DNA of 64,000 nucleotides from Diphasiastrum complanatum (GCA_029204225.1 CM055107.1:22758178-22822177); one strand, 5' to 3'. Counted from the stretch's first letter, positions 1 through 15,000 are shown. Notes: a model not told the origin generated them from the sequence alone. Numbers and translations: made by a program.

Positions 1-350
1 TGAGTCTATTATCGAGTTCTTAAGTAGCAACATGTCTGCCCTTTTGATCAGCACATGTACTCATCATTTGCAAGAACTTCTTTCTCAAGAAGAGTCTTGT
101 GTTGACATATTGATACTCAAAAGGCTCGACTAAGACGTCACAAGCTTCTTTAGAGGTCGTGGCATGGCTTACATGGATACTTAGATTATCTTTTAAATTG
201 AGAATGCTATGTGGCTACCCATCTCACATCTCCCACTTGCTAAGTATTTCTTCATTTTCTGTGGTAGGCTTCTGTTCGGCCCCTTCCACAAATTTGAGTA
301 AATCTTTCTCTAACAAAAGCATTCGCATCTTAAGTTTCCACAAATGAAAA
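1..350 (-). pseudogene. Ty1/copia gag fragment (UBN2-type), decayed
   Basis: Read on the minus strand, this stretch translates to a copia Gag: a W-K-L-K-M-R-M-L-L start near 345, then VEGAEQ, ILSKWEM, TSKEACDVL and VNTRLFLRKKFL, the usual order of the UBN2 capsid-like domain. Two stop codons (TGA, TAG) follow ILSKWEM, and another precedes the window edge. It is a dead fragment and continues beyond position 1. It lies downstream of the pectinesterase gene in the same orientation and has no relation to it. Family assignment rests on motif order only. Confidence 0.7.
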
Positions 351-1341
351 CCGGAACCATCGAACCTTTTAATGAAGCGATGGGTCCACGTGTCATACAT
401 GTGACATTTAGACTATAGTCTTCACAAATTGTTACCTATAAAACTATTGCAGTAGCCTATAAAACTATGTTGATTGACCTTTCTAAGTGGGTAAGTGATT
501 GTTCAAAGTGTTGCTTCCTTCTATTAATGAGCTTTGGCTAGACATACTTAAGGATGCAGATGTTCCTGTTAGTTGTAGTTGGATTTTAAACGATTCTGCA
601 GGTGTTATCGAACCAGTAAACATTTTTAACTCATCTCGTACTTTATAAGAAAACACCCAACCTATGCTTTCCTAAACCTATGACTTCATGACACTTTACA
701 CTAAAATCATTTTGGAAGATTAGAAGTTTCGTGTTTCCAGCAAACTCAATTGGGACCCTCAAAGGAGATGGTAGAGATTGACATGATATTTTTCTCGTTG
801 CTTGTGTCTTATTTCTCTTTGCTTGTGCTCTTTGTATATAGTGGTAGCTAATTTATTGAAAGTAGTTAAATTGATTTCTATCACAAACAACAATTTTTAT
901 ACTCCTTTTAACTAAACAACAAAGCTCCTCTTGGGTAGAAACACTGGGCCAATTGATTGAGAATAGAAGAGACTCAAATTATAAGGCTACTTGATTTGGA
1001 TGGATGCAAATTCTTTGACTTGCCCTTCTACTATGTGAAGGTTAGCTTGTTGCATGGGGGTGAGACTCCCAAGGAAACGTTGTTTGGCATTCATACTTTG
1101 AGCCTCAATTTATGGGTGTTCTTATAAACTATCATGCATTAAGTCAATAAAAAAAACTGGAATAGTCAATTCTATACTGGGCTCCTATAAAGAGCTGTTT
1201 TGATCACTTTAAAGAGCGTATTATGTGAATTTGCACTTCATATCCTCAAGCCTGTTTACTCGGTGCTTTCGAGTCTCCTAGCATTTGCTGTGCTTATTGT
1301 CGTCTTTCCAAGGGAACTGATGCGTTCAGAGTGTGATGAAT
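351..1341. other. Unassigned 3' flank of the pectinesterase gene
   Basis: About 1 kb between the copia gag fragment and the pectinesterase stop codon. I see no gene, LTR boundary or RNA. The 3' UTR and poly(A) site of the pectinesterase should fall near the right end of this stretch, but I found no clear AATAAA on the minus strand. Confidence 0.4.
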
Positions 1342-1543
1342 TCAGTATAATGAATCAATTAAAAATTTTGGTTTTGCAAGCATTGAAGGTATGGGACTTG
1401 GTCCTAGCCATTGATCGCCATCTATAAAAGACACATTCAAAAAGGGTTGTGCCACTACGTCTGTCAGTTCATGAGACCAGCGCACGCGCCTTCTTTCAAC
1501 TGATCCGGGTCCTGAGCATTTGTACTGCCCATAAAATACAGTC
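1342..1543 (-). CDS. PME: Pectinesterase exon 5 (C-terminus)
   Basis: 202 nt after acceptor AATTGCAG|GACTG. It encodes [33 protein letters not shown] and [10 protein letters not shown]. The tail to the stop at 1342 is somewhat longer than in many family members, so the last residues are less certain than the rest. Confidence 0.85.
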
Positions 1544-4500
1544 CTGCAATTCATCCAAGACAACATCAGGAGATCATCCTTCTAGCAGGACATAGAATTC
1601 TCGGCTCACGTCCATTAGGCTCTAGCACATTCACATTTTTTGTCAACTCCTCGAGCCCAATCTCTTGATCTCAGCCAAAAGTAAAGAAAAATCAGAAAAC
1701 GAAGGCACAAGGGTAACAAGATGAGCAGACTTGACTGGCATGAGTCCCTGCTTCTATAATTGAACTTGTCCATAAGATATGCAGTGTTTATGAAGAATAA
1801 AGGAGCTGAAAGGCAGTTAAGCTGTTGTTCATGATCTAAAAAAAAAAACAGATCATACGCAGAGAACCAATACTGACAAGCTTTTATTAGAATCACCCCA
1901 GTTGGACCATCCTCCAGGGACTATGATATCGTCCATGTACGTCAAGGCAAATATAACTCTGGAATAGGCTCGCCATGCTCTTCCTAGATAGATTCTCCCA
2001 GTTCCCGTGACTGTGCAATTCACAAATGAAAAACCCGTGTTCTCTAATGGCCCCTCCCTGGATTGCGCTGTGATTGCACCTGCGGCAGTTCTCCTTGAGG
2101 GTTTTGCAATAGAATGCAGCTGGCAATCCTGCAAACACAAATCAACCATTCCCTTCGAAGCGCAGGTAAAATAAATAAATGCATGTCACCTTTGAATCTA
2201 CTAGTTCCTCAGTAATCTTTGCTTGATTTGATTCCCAGTTGATAAGGCATTCTGCATACCTCATACAAAGATCTGCCATTTCCAAAAATGAAATCTATCG
2301 ATCCTTGGATGTAGCATTCTTTGAAGTAATGTCTACCCTGATGGTCAAACAGTGTGTCTTGCACTCCAAAGAATCTGCAACCATAAAATGCCGCCTGATC
2401 GCCAGAAATTCTCAGAGCAACGGCCTGCGCTCCTATGATTCCTGGAGCAGGACCAGGAGCTGTATTCTGAATACGAGGTGAACCAGTTCAGATCCATGCA
2501 GAAATATACTACTGGGCTTGACACAAAGCTGTTATGATCTCTGCTTTGATAATTATTAGCTATTTGAATGGGAACCCACAATTTTTTATTTGCATAGGGA
2601 GCACCAATGTTAAATTACCCAAAAGCTTATATTCCTTGCAACGAAATTAGGAGCATCGATGGCAACGCTAGCACTGTTGTATGTACCCGTGGCATTTGCA
2701 GTATCATTCCAAGCGATAGAGGTGATGTTACTATCCTTTCCTTGTAAGGTTATAAAAGGTTTGTTGATGGGGACTAGCAACTTTTCCCTGTATGTGATCA
2801 CAAAACCATTACACATGTGCTTTCTCAGTACAGTGATGAAATTGTCTATGTATTATGGAAGGCTCAGGGGTACAGGACATTCTACTCGGTCTCAGCCAAA
2901 CAAAGTTTAGGAGTTCTAACCAGGCGATTGTTATGTACCCGGTATCTTCCATTGTGTAATGAGAGACAATTATGAAACAAAATGACTTATTCACAGTTAT
3001 GAGGTTCAAATCATTAAACAAAATAAGCCCTCAAAATGCATTCAGCTTTCTAAAAGACCTAAATGGCCTGAATCTGCCATATAGAATCCATTACAAAACC
3101 CTTAGTAGCACATCAATCAGGTCACATGTTAATATGATCTAGCTTGCACTCAAATGTTTGTAGCATAGATTACGCATAACAAGTCTTAAGCATAAAGCCA
3201 TCAACATAGATGCATTTCTCAAAATGCCATTTTTCCTTTCAAACAAAAGCACAATCTTCGCAACTTATCACATGAAGGATTATTTAAATGTAGATCTTTC
3301 CCAAGCCCAAGCGTAAATGATTGGTAAGGCTGGACCCTTTTTTATCGATAAGAGTTTTTATTTTTGCACCTCGGATTGGTCAATGATTGAATTTGAGATA
3401 CTCTTTCCCACTAATCTTGATACATGAACTCGCTGCAAAGCATGCAATGTACACAACAGATATAAGTCTTGCAATTTATGTGATGATGACATATGTATGT
3501 CCTTAATTTGATACAAATTGTAGGGGGGATTCAACTTAAATGTCAATACCATTTTTCTCTTTTTGAGGGATTGTGGAAGTCAATTTCATCAAGTTCGAAT
3601 CTTGACTCTACTCCAATCAATGATTTAGAAGACAATGTGACACAGCTGTAGTAGCAGCAACTAAAAAAGCCAATTCTTCGAAGATCAAATCAAAATAGAT
3701 ATCCTCCCGAAAGATTTATCGACAATGCCATAGCCACTTGTTTCTTTGTCGAGGAGCCAATTAGTTATTCGAAGGCAATTTCGAGTCTAGATTTATGTAG
3801 ATCAATGGAAATCATTGATGGAAAAAGAGTATCAATCTCTTATCAAAAACTAGACATGGACTATTACAGACCTGCCAGATGGTACAAAGATCATTTATTA
3901 CAAATGAGTTTATCAAATTAAGTATAAAGCTGATGGTTCAATTGATCGAATGAAGACAAGATTAATTGCAAGAGGATTCTCCCAAATTTTGAATGTTGAT
4001 TATTTGGAAACTTTTAGTCCCATGGTCAAAGACTCTGACTTTCATTTGCACCAGTGGTAGATATAGAGATTCATCTGATGGATGTGCAAACTGCAATTTT
4101 ACATAGAGTTATCGAAGAAGACATTTATATGTCTCAACTCGAAGGCTACGAGTTGGAGGGTCAGATATGAAAATTTTGAAAAGCTCTCTACGGGCTTAAG
4201 CAGTCGTCTCGTGCATGGTTTCGTCGAATCAACGAATTTTTGATTTAGCAAGGCTTTATACCAACTTCAGCTGATTGTATTGTCTGCAAATCAATGAATT
4301 CATCTTTCGTTATTATTATGTTATATGTTGATGATACATGATTTTTTACTAATGACATTCATATGCTAAAAGATGTCAAAGAAAGGTTATCGAATGAATT
4401 CGATATGACAAATTTAGGGGAGTCCTATTTCTGCCTTGGTATACATATTTTTAGAGATCGTGATCATTGATTGGTTTTTATGAGTTAGCAAAGGTACATT

Positions 4501-7500
4501 CATAACCTGTTATTCAAACATCAAATGGTCGATTGTAAACCAGACAAAACTCCAATAGATCCAGGATTGAAATATTCAAAAGACCAGTGTCTCCAATCAT
4601 TTGAAGAAGTCAAATAGATGAAACAATATCCTTATCATTCTATTATTGGTTCTCTCATGTATGCTCTGAAATGTGCTAGACCTAAAATTGCTTGTTCAGT
4701 CAGTACACTAAGCTAATATATGTCAAATTCAGGTTTCATTCATTAGAAAGCTCTACTTAGAGTTCTTCGATAATTGTGATTGCATTTGTTATGGTGGAAA
4801 TTCAAATGACCATGTTAATCTTTTTCAAGGATTTATAGATGCAGATTGGGCTAGAAATGTTGACAGCACAAAATCGACATTAGAATATGTCTTTGTATTC
4901 AACAAGGTTCCTATTTCTTAGAACAACAAGAAGAAAAAGTTGACTACATTATCTTCAACATAGGCTGAATACATTGTCATCGTACATGTGCAAAAGAAGC
5001 TGTCTGGTTAAGGTGTCTATTGCCAGACATTAATCTTAGTCAATTACAAAACAACTTCCGTCTGTTGCGACAGTCATAGTACAATTGCTTTATTTGTTAA
5101 TCTCAGGTATCATTCTCGGAGCAAGCACATTGAGATAAAGTATCATTTTGTTAGAGACAAAATACTTGAAAAGAACATCATTCTAATCTTTTGTAAAAGA
5201 GAATTCATGATAACAAATATATTTACTAAAGCGTTATCATTTGACAATCATTCTAAGTTTAGCAGTATGCTTAACTTAAAACCTCAATTTTTATGAGTTC
5301 ACATTAAGGGGGAGTGTTTGATTTCATTTCTTCAATCATTTTGTAATGTGGATCTACTCTATAGTTTTACTCACATTTTTGAGACAATGTCAAAGTATTT
5401 GAGACCGTCTGTAGAAACACACGTATTGTTGAGACAATGTTGAGCATACTTAAACCGATTATTCGAGGGTTACCAAATAAGGACTTCATCATATTTTATT
5501 GTGAAGTCTTATCCATTATATTTTGGGTCCAATCCCTTATTTCCACATGGCAAATGCCAACTATGATGATGGTGCATTCTGTTAGGGTTGTGCCATACTT
5601 ATTGGAATGTGGAGACAAAAATTGCTCATGATTGTGGATGTTGCATTCTATTAGTAGATGTATCAAGATTCTAGCTTTTGCTTGATTCAATATTTTGTGA
5701 GAACCCTAAAGTTGATAGGATCTCTTGATTTTGAACTTGCTGGACTTTTCAAGAGTGTGTTTCAATCTTAGTATTGTTCAAAAGTTCATTATATTGTGGG
5801 TAGATCAAGTGTTATCAAAATATCATCAATTCTATGTGCTAGATTTGCTAGAAGAGAGAAAAAGAGAGACTAGATTGTTTCCAAATCTTTGTGATTTTTT
5901 TTTGTCATCATTTGTTGATTTTCAAGAGAGTGCCAGGAGCATTGGAATAGGTTCAACAAATAATATCAATTATTTCAACATGGCAACCTCAAGTGGCTTC
6001 ATGTTGGAACGCAATGATAGGCTTACCTCAAGCAACTATTCAACTTGGAAGGTGAGGATGGAGTCCTTGCTAGAGATGAATGAGTTGATGGATATTGTTG
6101 TGGAGAGTCAATTCAACATGAAGATCAAGTGTTTAAAGTTGGAAAATGAGGAACTATCAACAAAGTTCAAAACGGTTTGTGTGGCACATGGGATCAAGAG
6201 GGAGCTTTCAAACTCAAAGGTTTTACATGGAGTGGAAGACAGGAAGGTCAATCTTTTTGAAAGAGCTAAATCCATGAGGGTAAATGAAAATCCTCCTCTA
6301 TCATTTTGGGGTGAAGCTTTGATGTGTGCTAACTTTGTTTGCAATAGGTACTCAAATGAAGACTTGGATGGTAAGAGCTCATTTGATGTTCTTTTTGGTA
6401 AGAAGCCAAGGTTGGATCATATCAAGATCTTTGGTAGTACTTGCTATGTCAACTCATGTTTTGGATTCTTGAAGGTAATCTTTGTTGGCTATAGTGAAGT
6501 AAGGGGAGCTTATAGGGTTTACATTCCTAAGTCAAAGACAGCTCACATTTCTAAGGATGTTATCTTTGAAGAGGAGAATATGGCTAAGCTTGATGTTATT
6601 GATGTTGATCAATCTAACATTTTTGGTGGTGATGAAGATTGTCCTTTGGATGGTGATGGTGGATATGGCTCTCCAAGTCAAGTTCTAAGAATATACTCAA
6701 GGGAAAGACAAAAGCCATGTAGGCTTACATATGATGAGAAGCAACTTGAAGGTAAAAACTTTGCTTTACTCACATTTTGGGTTCATCTTCTTATGTAGAT
6801 GATACTCTACAAGTGGATGGTGCTTTTCATGGATTTCAAGCAACTAACGGATCTGAAAAATAATGTTGTTTCAATGACAAGTGTAAGGTCAAGAGGTTGA
6901 TCTCAAATGGCTTCAACAACACAAAAGGGAAAGTGGCAATTTGGAGCTAGTCAAGAGCATCAAAGGGAGGTCAAGTGGAAAAGATACTTTGGATTTGTTT
7001 GTGTTCCATGGTGTTCCAAATAATGCTTCTATACAAATTGACTTGATTTATCACTCATTATACACGAAGTTGCTATTTTAGGAGTGATACTATGATTGCT
7101 ATAGATAGCTGTATCAGATTGGAAAAATTACCTTCATGTTCTCATTTTGTATGGAAAACTTACCTCTTTTGATTTTATCTCCATCTCTTTTATATTTCTC
7201 ATGATATCTTGAGTTCTAGTGTATAGAATGTGAATTTTTTTATTGTGCTTGAATCCGCACGTGTGAAGGACAGTGTGCTACTGTTGTTGTATGGACAAGG
7301 ACAATACTATATCATATCTTAGCGATTTTGATCAGACCTTTGTTGGGTTTGTGTTAAGTAAGATTGATCATTGTTGTTACTTCATTTTATGATGCTCATG
7401 TTTTGTGTGATGTACTCACTTGGAGTGAGGTACAAAGAGAAAAAGGCAAGTATGAAATCTGGGAAGTGCTGGTTTTTGAAGATCTCATTACTTCTTGATG

Positions 7501-10500
7501 ATAGAAGAAAAGGAAAAACCACTTTTTCTAGGCATAATGGAAAATACAAGTATGTTGTGGACTAGCTTTTTTTGCATGGATTATTTTGAATGTCATAAGA
7601 AGGCATGGATGCCTTGGGATGTTTCCAAGAAGGAGCTACATCAATTTTATATTCATGACACTTGGAAAAGGATCTTCATTAGTAAAGTATTATCTTGGTT
7701 GTGGCAAGCATAGATGGTGATTTTTTGGCCAGGTTGAATTTGAGAATGTGAAAAGATAGTCCAAACTGACAAATATCAACTTGAGGCCACATAGCAAGTC
7801 TCAAATAGTTTGACCAACGGTGGAGGACACATGTGTGAAAACTTTGTGGACGGGACTGAGTTGGTCCAAATGCAATTCTTTTAGTGTTTTATGTACGTAG
7901 TCCATAAGATTATGTGGTCATTGTCAAGCTAGTCAATCTAGACCATTGATTTGATGTGATGGAGATTTAGGGCATAACCCTACTCTTAGAAGCTTATGTC
8001 CTAATAAATTTTGGATATGCAATTTCTAAAATATGTGAAAAGAAGCCTTTTTGACGAATCTTAGAGCATTCACTAAATATTATGATTAACAAACTAAGGA
8101 TTTAGCTTATTATGGACATTAGTTGCATTGTTATGGACATTGTTGCATTGAAAACCCATATATATAGTCCTAAAACTTCATCTTAAAATGATTTACATAT
8201 CCAAAATTTACCATAATCGATACAATGTATTGAGAATTAAACCATGTCAAGAGCTAAAGACATAAGAATGAATAGACTACTTAAAATTTCTCATATAATA
8301 TATAGAGTTGAAGCAACAATGCAGTGCATCGAGTTGCATAAGAAAAAACTTAAAATATTTATATTTATTTATTTTTACATTGCAAGCAAAAGCATAGTTT
8401 TTAAGGAATTTTAATAAGTTGTTTACACATGCTTAATGCCGGTTTTTTTATGACATACGTTAATAGAGGTCTTTTTTGACAAATCTTAGGGAATATTCCA
8501 AATGTTTCTTCTTAGCTAGAAAAATTACCCATTCAATAGGTGTTTGTATGGTACAAGCATGCAAAACTCGATTTTTTTAGCAATCTAGATGCAACTCTGT
8601 TTATCGCACTCAATGGGAGTTGTACAATCTTTATCCTCATTGCTTTTAACTAGTAGTCATTGAAGCCATGTGTGTTCAAATGTTGCATTTGCTATTGTCC
8701 TATATTTAGCATTGGTTGATGAAAGAGCAACAATGAATTGCCTATTGCTCGCCCCTGAAATTAGTTTTGAACCAAGTGAAAATGTGTAACTTGTGATCGA
8801 TTACCATTTCTCAATGTCACCGATTATGAGAGACATCTTTGCAACTTTTTGAATTGTAGATCATACTACTTTTTCTATAACTTTGAGATCGACATGGAAT
8901 GCATCCATGATCTTCCACCCAAATCATTGGGGTATAGAAAAACGCAGTGGCTTTATAATATTTTTGTTTCTCCTTGAACTACTTTGGAAGTTGTGGCTTT
9001 CTTCCAAGGGGATTCACATATGTCTACTCTCTATTCCTATCCATGGAGGGGACAGTGTGTGCAACCTTTGTGCAACATCTATTACCTTCTACACTTGGAG
9101 GTTGTTCTAACCATTGGTGCTATTGCGGCATCCTATTAAGTTGGTGGTGGTTATGACATTGCTCCGAGACTGTTGTGGAATCATTATTCTTAGTTGATGT
9201 AGACTGCTTCACAACAACCTTTTGCCTTGGTATAGGAGTTATCATTAATAAACTCATCATAGGCCCCATTGTTAGCCCCTTCGATTGAGAAAAGTCTTGG
9301 CTAGGCATATTGTCCATTGGGCCTTGGTGTCCTTGTTTCTTAGGAACAATGACTCAACTGTCAAACATTGTCAGTGGGTGTAGACAAAGAAAGCTGAGCA
9401 CTGACATTTTCAAAAACCCTCCAAAATTTGATAGGTACTAGACTTTGGTGGAGTTAATCTCACACTTACTCACTTTATTTTACCCTTTGAGATCCAACGT
9501 TACTTTGTATATACCTATCTAGACTAAATTTGTAGGTAGCCTATAATTTTAGTCATAAATTTTTCACAAATCTACAAAAATGAACTAGTTTTTACACAAT
9601 TTGTACAAAACTTTCGCACAAAATATCAAAAACAAGAATAAGATCAGTATCCAAGTTGATCCTTGGCTTTGATAAATGGATCAAATTGAATCACATCTAT
9701 TTCAATCCCTATGGCTAAAATTTAAAATTTGAACCATCCTTTCAATCCTTCATCTATTCCAATCCTGACTTATAAATGAGATCTCGGCCAACTTTTTTGA
9801 CATCAAATATAATGTGGTACTCAAAATGACACTCACGTGACATCCAATATAGTCTGGCCATCCAATCTTGCAAACTCTTGCAACTGATCATTATCTATGT
9901 ACATTTCTCACCACTCAAACACATATCTACTTGAACTTTCAACTGACATTTGGTCTGCTACTCTAGTACCTTAATACATTCTCATTATTATCCAATAATG
10001 ATATATACATTCAACAAGAACGACTGAGCATTATTGGAACGTTAGCAACTAGATCAAGAGTAGGGCAAATCATTTTTAGAGCTTAGTAAGTTGTCTCAAC
10101 AATCAATTCTTGTTTGATATTAATTATGTTAATGTATTGAATGATTTATGTATTTGCACTTCTCATTCATGCTCTTGCTTTACATGATTCATAATAGTAT
10201 CTTATTGTTTCCATGCTAAGAAGGAGCCAACTCTATGATCAAAGTTAGCAACAATTGTCTCAAATGCCTATCTAGTAACTTTTGGGGCTGTCTCAAACAC
10301 ATAGCTTCACAATTTAACTTCAATGTCTGTCTCAAGCACCTAATAGAAGACTAGTACCTCAATAAGATCAATTCTAATCATTAGACACATAGATTTCATC
10401 TTCACTTAAGATAAACTTAATAGTGAAAAGAAACTCCATGATTTACTTTGGGGAGCCCAATATTTTCATCTTAGATTGGGTTAGGGGGATTTTCAATTAT

Positions 10501-12008
10501 TTAAAGAATTGTCAATGTTTTCAAATTTTGATTTTTCCTCATCACGTATTCACACTTCTCCCCAACAGACTCAAGAACCATGTAAGTAAAATATGAACCA
10601 AAGCTTATAGTTATGTGCTAGATATATGTAAAACATAAAAGATCATCATATTTAAAATATGGTGAAATTTTAGTGTAACTCAATGCTATTGAATTTTTAT
10701 AATGGCTGGTTCCAAAAAGAAAATACACTTAATGATCTTTTTTGCCATCTCCTAATATGCAAATCTAGACACAAATTAAAAGCTCTTGTACATAAATAAA
10801 ATAACAAGACAAAAAATCAAAAAAGAAAATTCAAGAATACATAACATCTATTCCAAGGGCTTACACATATTCCTTTGATAATAAAAATAAAATTTGTGGG
10901 GACATCAGTAAATATCAATCTAAGCATGGCTTGATCTTCTATGTTTCATCCTTGTTGACATGCAGATGGATAAATAGTTCAACTTCTTGATCTTGCATGT
11001 TGGGGACTCCAAGGCATCCCAAGAAATATACAAAAATTAAGGAGCATGTTCGGGATGAAACATGATATATGATTGTCATTCACTTTATTTATTCTTATTT
11101 GTGCTCCACTTGCCTTGAATCCCAAGAAATAAACACATTATTCAAGTATGAAGATTTTTTTGCTTTTCGTGCCCACATTGTCATTTGTTTTCCTAAAAGG
11201 ATTTGGCTTGAATATAGTGAAAAATATAGTGATTGAAACAAAGGCACTAGTGTAAACTCGTTCGGAGCCAAATGTTTGGTTTCATATTCTTCGTAGTCTC
11301 TTTGGTAAGTTGCCTTTTTGTTGATTTCATAGTAATTGATCAACATATGACCATTCCTAAGAATCAACTATAAGTTCAAATAGAGATAATTGTTTGTCGT
11401 GGCCAAAGTTTCTTTTTGGAACTTTGTACATGTGACTGTAAAAGTAGATTATCATCTCCATGAGCGTAGATGATAAAGCACACCATAAATCAATCCTTTA
11501 TATTATGCATGTAGTTTTTAGTGAGCGACTTTACATAAAATCTATTGAAGGACTAACATATGAATAAATGAGTAATATTGGTACCAAATAAGATGAAAAC
11601 AATAATCTTATAATAATATGAGCATCATGATAGTAAAAGATGTAAGACTTACAATTAGAAATTATGGTTCTATTAGCAACTACCATGTCCATCAAACTAT
11701 CCTAATGCATGGGCAAGACATTCTCCATTGTGATTGATCTAAAAGTTGTGAATCCTTTCTTTCCAATGGTAGTCCTAGTTGTGTCATTTTCTCTTTGTAA
11801 CCTTGTGAGTTCCTTTTCTAGAGGATTGCCTGAAAATTCAATCACATTTTAAAACATTGTAGGCACCCAATGTCATGATGTCTAATATAATAATATCATT
11901 TGCCAACAAAGAGTGATAGATAATTAGAGAAAGATAGAAAGTACTTGTTGAATGTGAAAAATAACATAAGGAAACTAGACAATAGAGAATGATCAAGCAT
12001 GAAAGGTC

Positions 12009-12070
<62 letters not shown>

Positions 12071-15000
12071 GTGCACATGTGTGGCTTCTTTAAAAATTTG
12101 AATGAAAGTAAGTGAACTATGCATATGCTTTGGTAAATAGGTAAGTTATAAGCCCTTAGGTGTAGTCTATGTGACCGGGTGTAGCTATTGTTTGTAGGCT
12201 AGGTACTATAGGTGTAGTTATTATCTTTCAAGTGCCACTGATATTCTAAGTAGGGTGAATATAGGGTCAATTTTAGAGGTGCACCTTAGGGGCTACACCC
12301 ATGCATTTGCCATGTTATATGGATCAATCCAATTCAATTGCCCCCACACTTTTATTGGTACATGTATAATTATTGAAAAGGAACTTTTTTACTCCAAAGA
12401 AGGGAGGCTTGACATTCTTCGAGTAAATGCATGTAAGTTATGCAAGTTTATGAGTTGCTAAATGAGGTAGATGATATTCATAACTAGATTATAGCATGGT
12501 GGAGGCTTGGTCATGCTCCACAAAGGATGAATGAGATAGCAACAGAGCATTTTTGTTGACAGAGACCCAATTTGAGGAAGTTCATGTTACTCAAAGAAGT
12601 ACTTTACATGTTGTGATAGGTTCAGGAGCCACTGTGCATGTCACATGCCAAAAGAAAATTCTGAGCTACTACAAACCATTAATAGTCCAAAAGTTCGTCA
12701 CACTAGGAGACAACATCATGCATAAGGTCGTTGGCACTGGAAGTTTGCAACTAAAGACTCTTGCAGGTTGCAAGAATCTGGAAGGTGCACTTTATGTACC
12801 TACACTGAAGAAAGATTTTCTATTTGTTGCAAAGATGACAAACTTTGGCATGAGAGTTCAATTTGCACAAGATACATGCAAGATCTTTGAAGGAGGCTCA
12901 GACCGACCTGTCATAACAACACAAAGGAAGGGAAATTTATACCAAGCTTATATATTTGAAGACCCAGAAGAGGCATTGGAGATTTCATCCAACATAGATG
13001 AAGGTATGTTGTGGCATATGCGAATGGGCCATCTAAACATGACATTCCTCTGTCAAATGATGAAGGAAGGTCCCAAATTCTTTACATGGTATCAGAGCCA
13101 ATGGGGGGTTCCTTTGCTTGTGCTTGCTTGAGTGGGGGTGTTGAGGAATGTTACGTTGCAAGCCACGCACAGGAAAGTGCCGTGGGCTTGAGCGCCCAAA
13201 GAAGGCCTTCAGAATTCTTAATGTCCCATAAGTAATTGCTTGCCTTGAACTCTCCCATATATAAGATGGGGCTTCTCTATATCTTCTATCCCCTGGTACC
13301 AGCCCTTTTGGGGGTTAGACGGATGGCGGGTGGCTAGGCGACTTGGGTTGGGATCCCAGTACGCGGCTCGCGTGGATACGTGTGTGCGTGGCCCGAGTCC
13401 CAAATTCTTTACATATACTCCACAGCATAATGGAGTCTTAGAATGGAAGAATCTTAAAATTCTAGATGCAGCCTGATGTATGCTACTACAAGCAAAATTG
13501 CCAAAGGAATTATGGGCAGAGGCAATTGGCACGACAGTCTATGTACAGAATCGCACACAAGTATCAGCAGTAAAGGGGAAGACGCCCTATATTGAAGTAT
13601 GGAACGGTAGAAAGCTAGACCTGTCCCATGTTCGCATTTTTGGATGCGATGCCTACATGCATGTGCATGATGAAAAAAGAGCGAAATTGGACGAAAGGGC
13701 GACCAAGGTCCTATTCGTTGGATATTCTCCAGAACTAGCCGGTTTCAGAGTCTATGATTCAAATTCCAACAAGGTGCTGATAAGACGAGACATAAGATTT
13801 GATGAATTGAGTTTTTCTGGATTAGAGGAACAGTCTGAGGCGATTTTCATGCAGCAACCTTATGTTCCAAGGTATTATCTAGCTCAAGAGGGGGAGCCGG
13901 AAATTCTAGCTCCAGAGGGAGAGTACACAGCAGAAAATCAACCAGCCAAAATCATCGACCAACCAGAACAACAGCAAGCAATCGTAGAACATGCAGAACC
14001 TGAGCAACTAGCTGAGTTACAAAGAGAATTCAGATCCAGAAAGTCGTCATGGAAGGTAATTGAAAACACAGAAATCAACAATGTATATCATATTGATTTT
14101 TGTGGAATAACGAAAGAACCATGAAGCTATGAGGAAGCTGTTGATGGAGAAGATCGAGAAAGGTGGAAGGAAGCAATGAGAGAGGAGTTAGATTCTATCG
14201 AAAAGAATAACACATGGTCTTTAACTCACTACCCGAAGGAAAAAATGTCATTAAGAAGAAATGGGTGTTCAAGAAAAAGCAAAATGTAGATGGCACTTTG
14301 ACTCGCTACAAGGCCAGATTGGTAGCAAATGGTTTCTCTCAGAAATCAGATGTGGATTACTTTGAAACATTTTCACCAATTGTAAAGATGACTAGCATCA
14401 GGGTGTTGCTTTCCTGATTGGTAGCCAAGTATGAAGTGCATCAGATTGATGTTAAAGCAACATTTCTACATGGAGAATTGAATGAGGAAATCTACATGAT
14501 GCAACCGGAAGGATTTGCTAGTTCCTAATTATGTGTGTAAACTCAATAAGAGTATTTATGGATTAACATGTTGCTAGAGTATGGTGCAAGAAAATTGATT
14601 CTTTTCTAAAGTCAATATGAATGAGTTCCTTGAAGTCAGATTGCAACGATTATGTAAAGCGTGAAGGTAAAGCGTTAAAGGTAGCAGTTTCATATTCATG
14701 ACACTTTTTGTAGATGACTCGTTATTAATTGGAAATTGTCTAATAATCATCCAAAAGATGAAAAGCTTAATGCAGAATGAGTTCGAGATTACTGATATAG
14801 GCAAGGCAAAGCTTTGTGTTGGTTTACATTTTTTTGGAATCCTGACCTCTGTAAAAGCGACCCAGAAGGGATTGTCATCTGAGTGACCTGAAAGCACGAC
14901 TCAGGTTTGGTTGTGTGCTACCTCTAACAATTTGCATATGGAATTCTTCTAATAGACAAGCGATCTTGTCTACCCTCAGGCTAATGCATCGAGAGGAAGA

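Noticed and set aside
13139-13413. Cassandra-type TRIM (LTR with a 5S RNA promoter)
   Set aside because: The LTR has a TATA box and no recognisable 5S internal control region.
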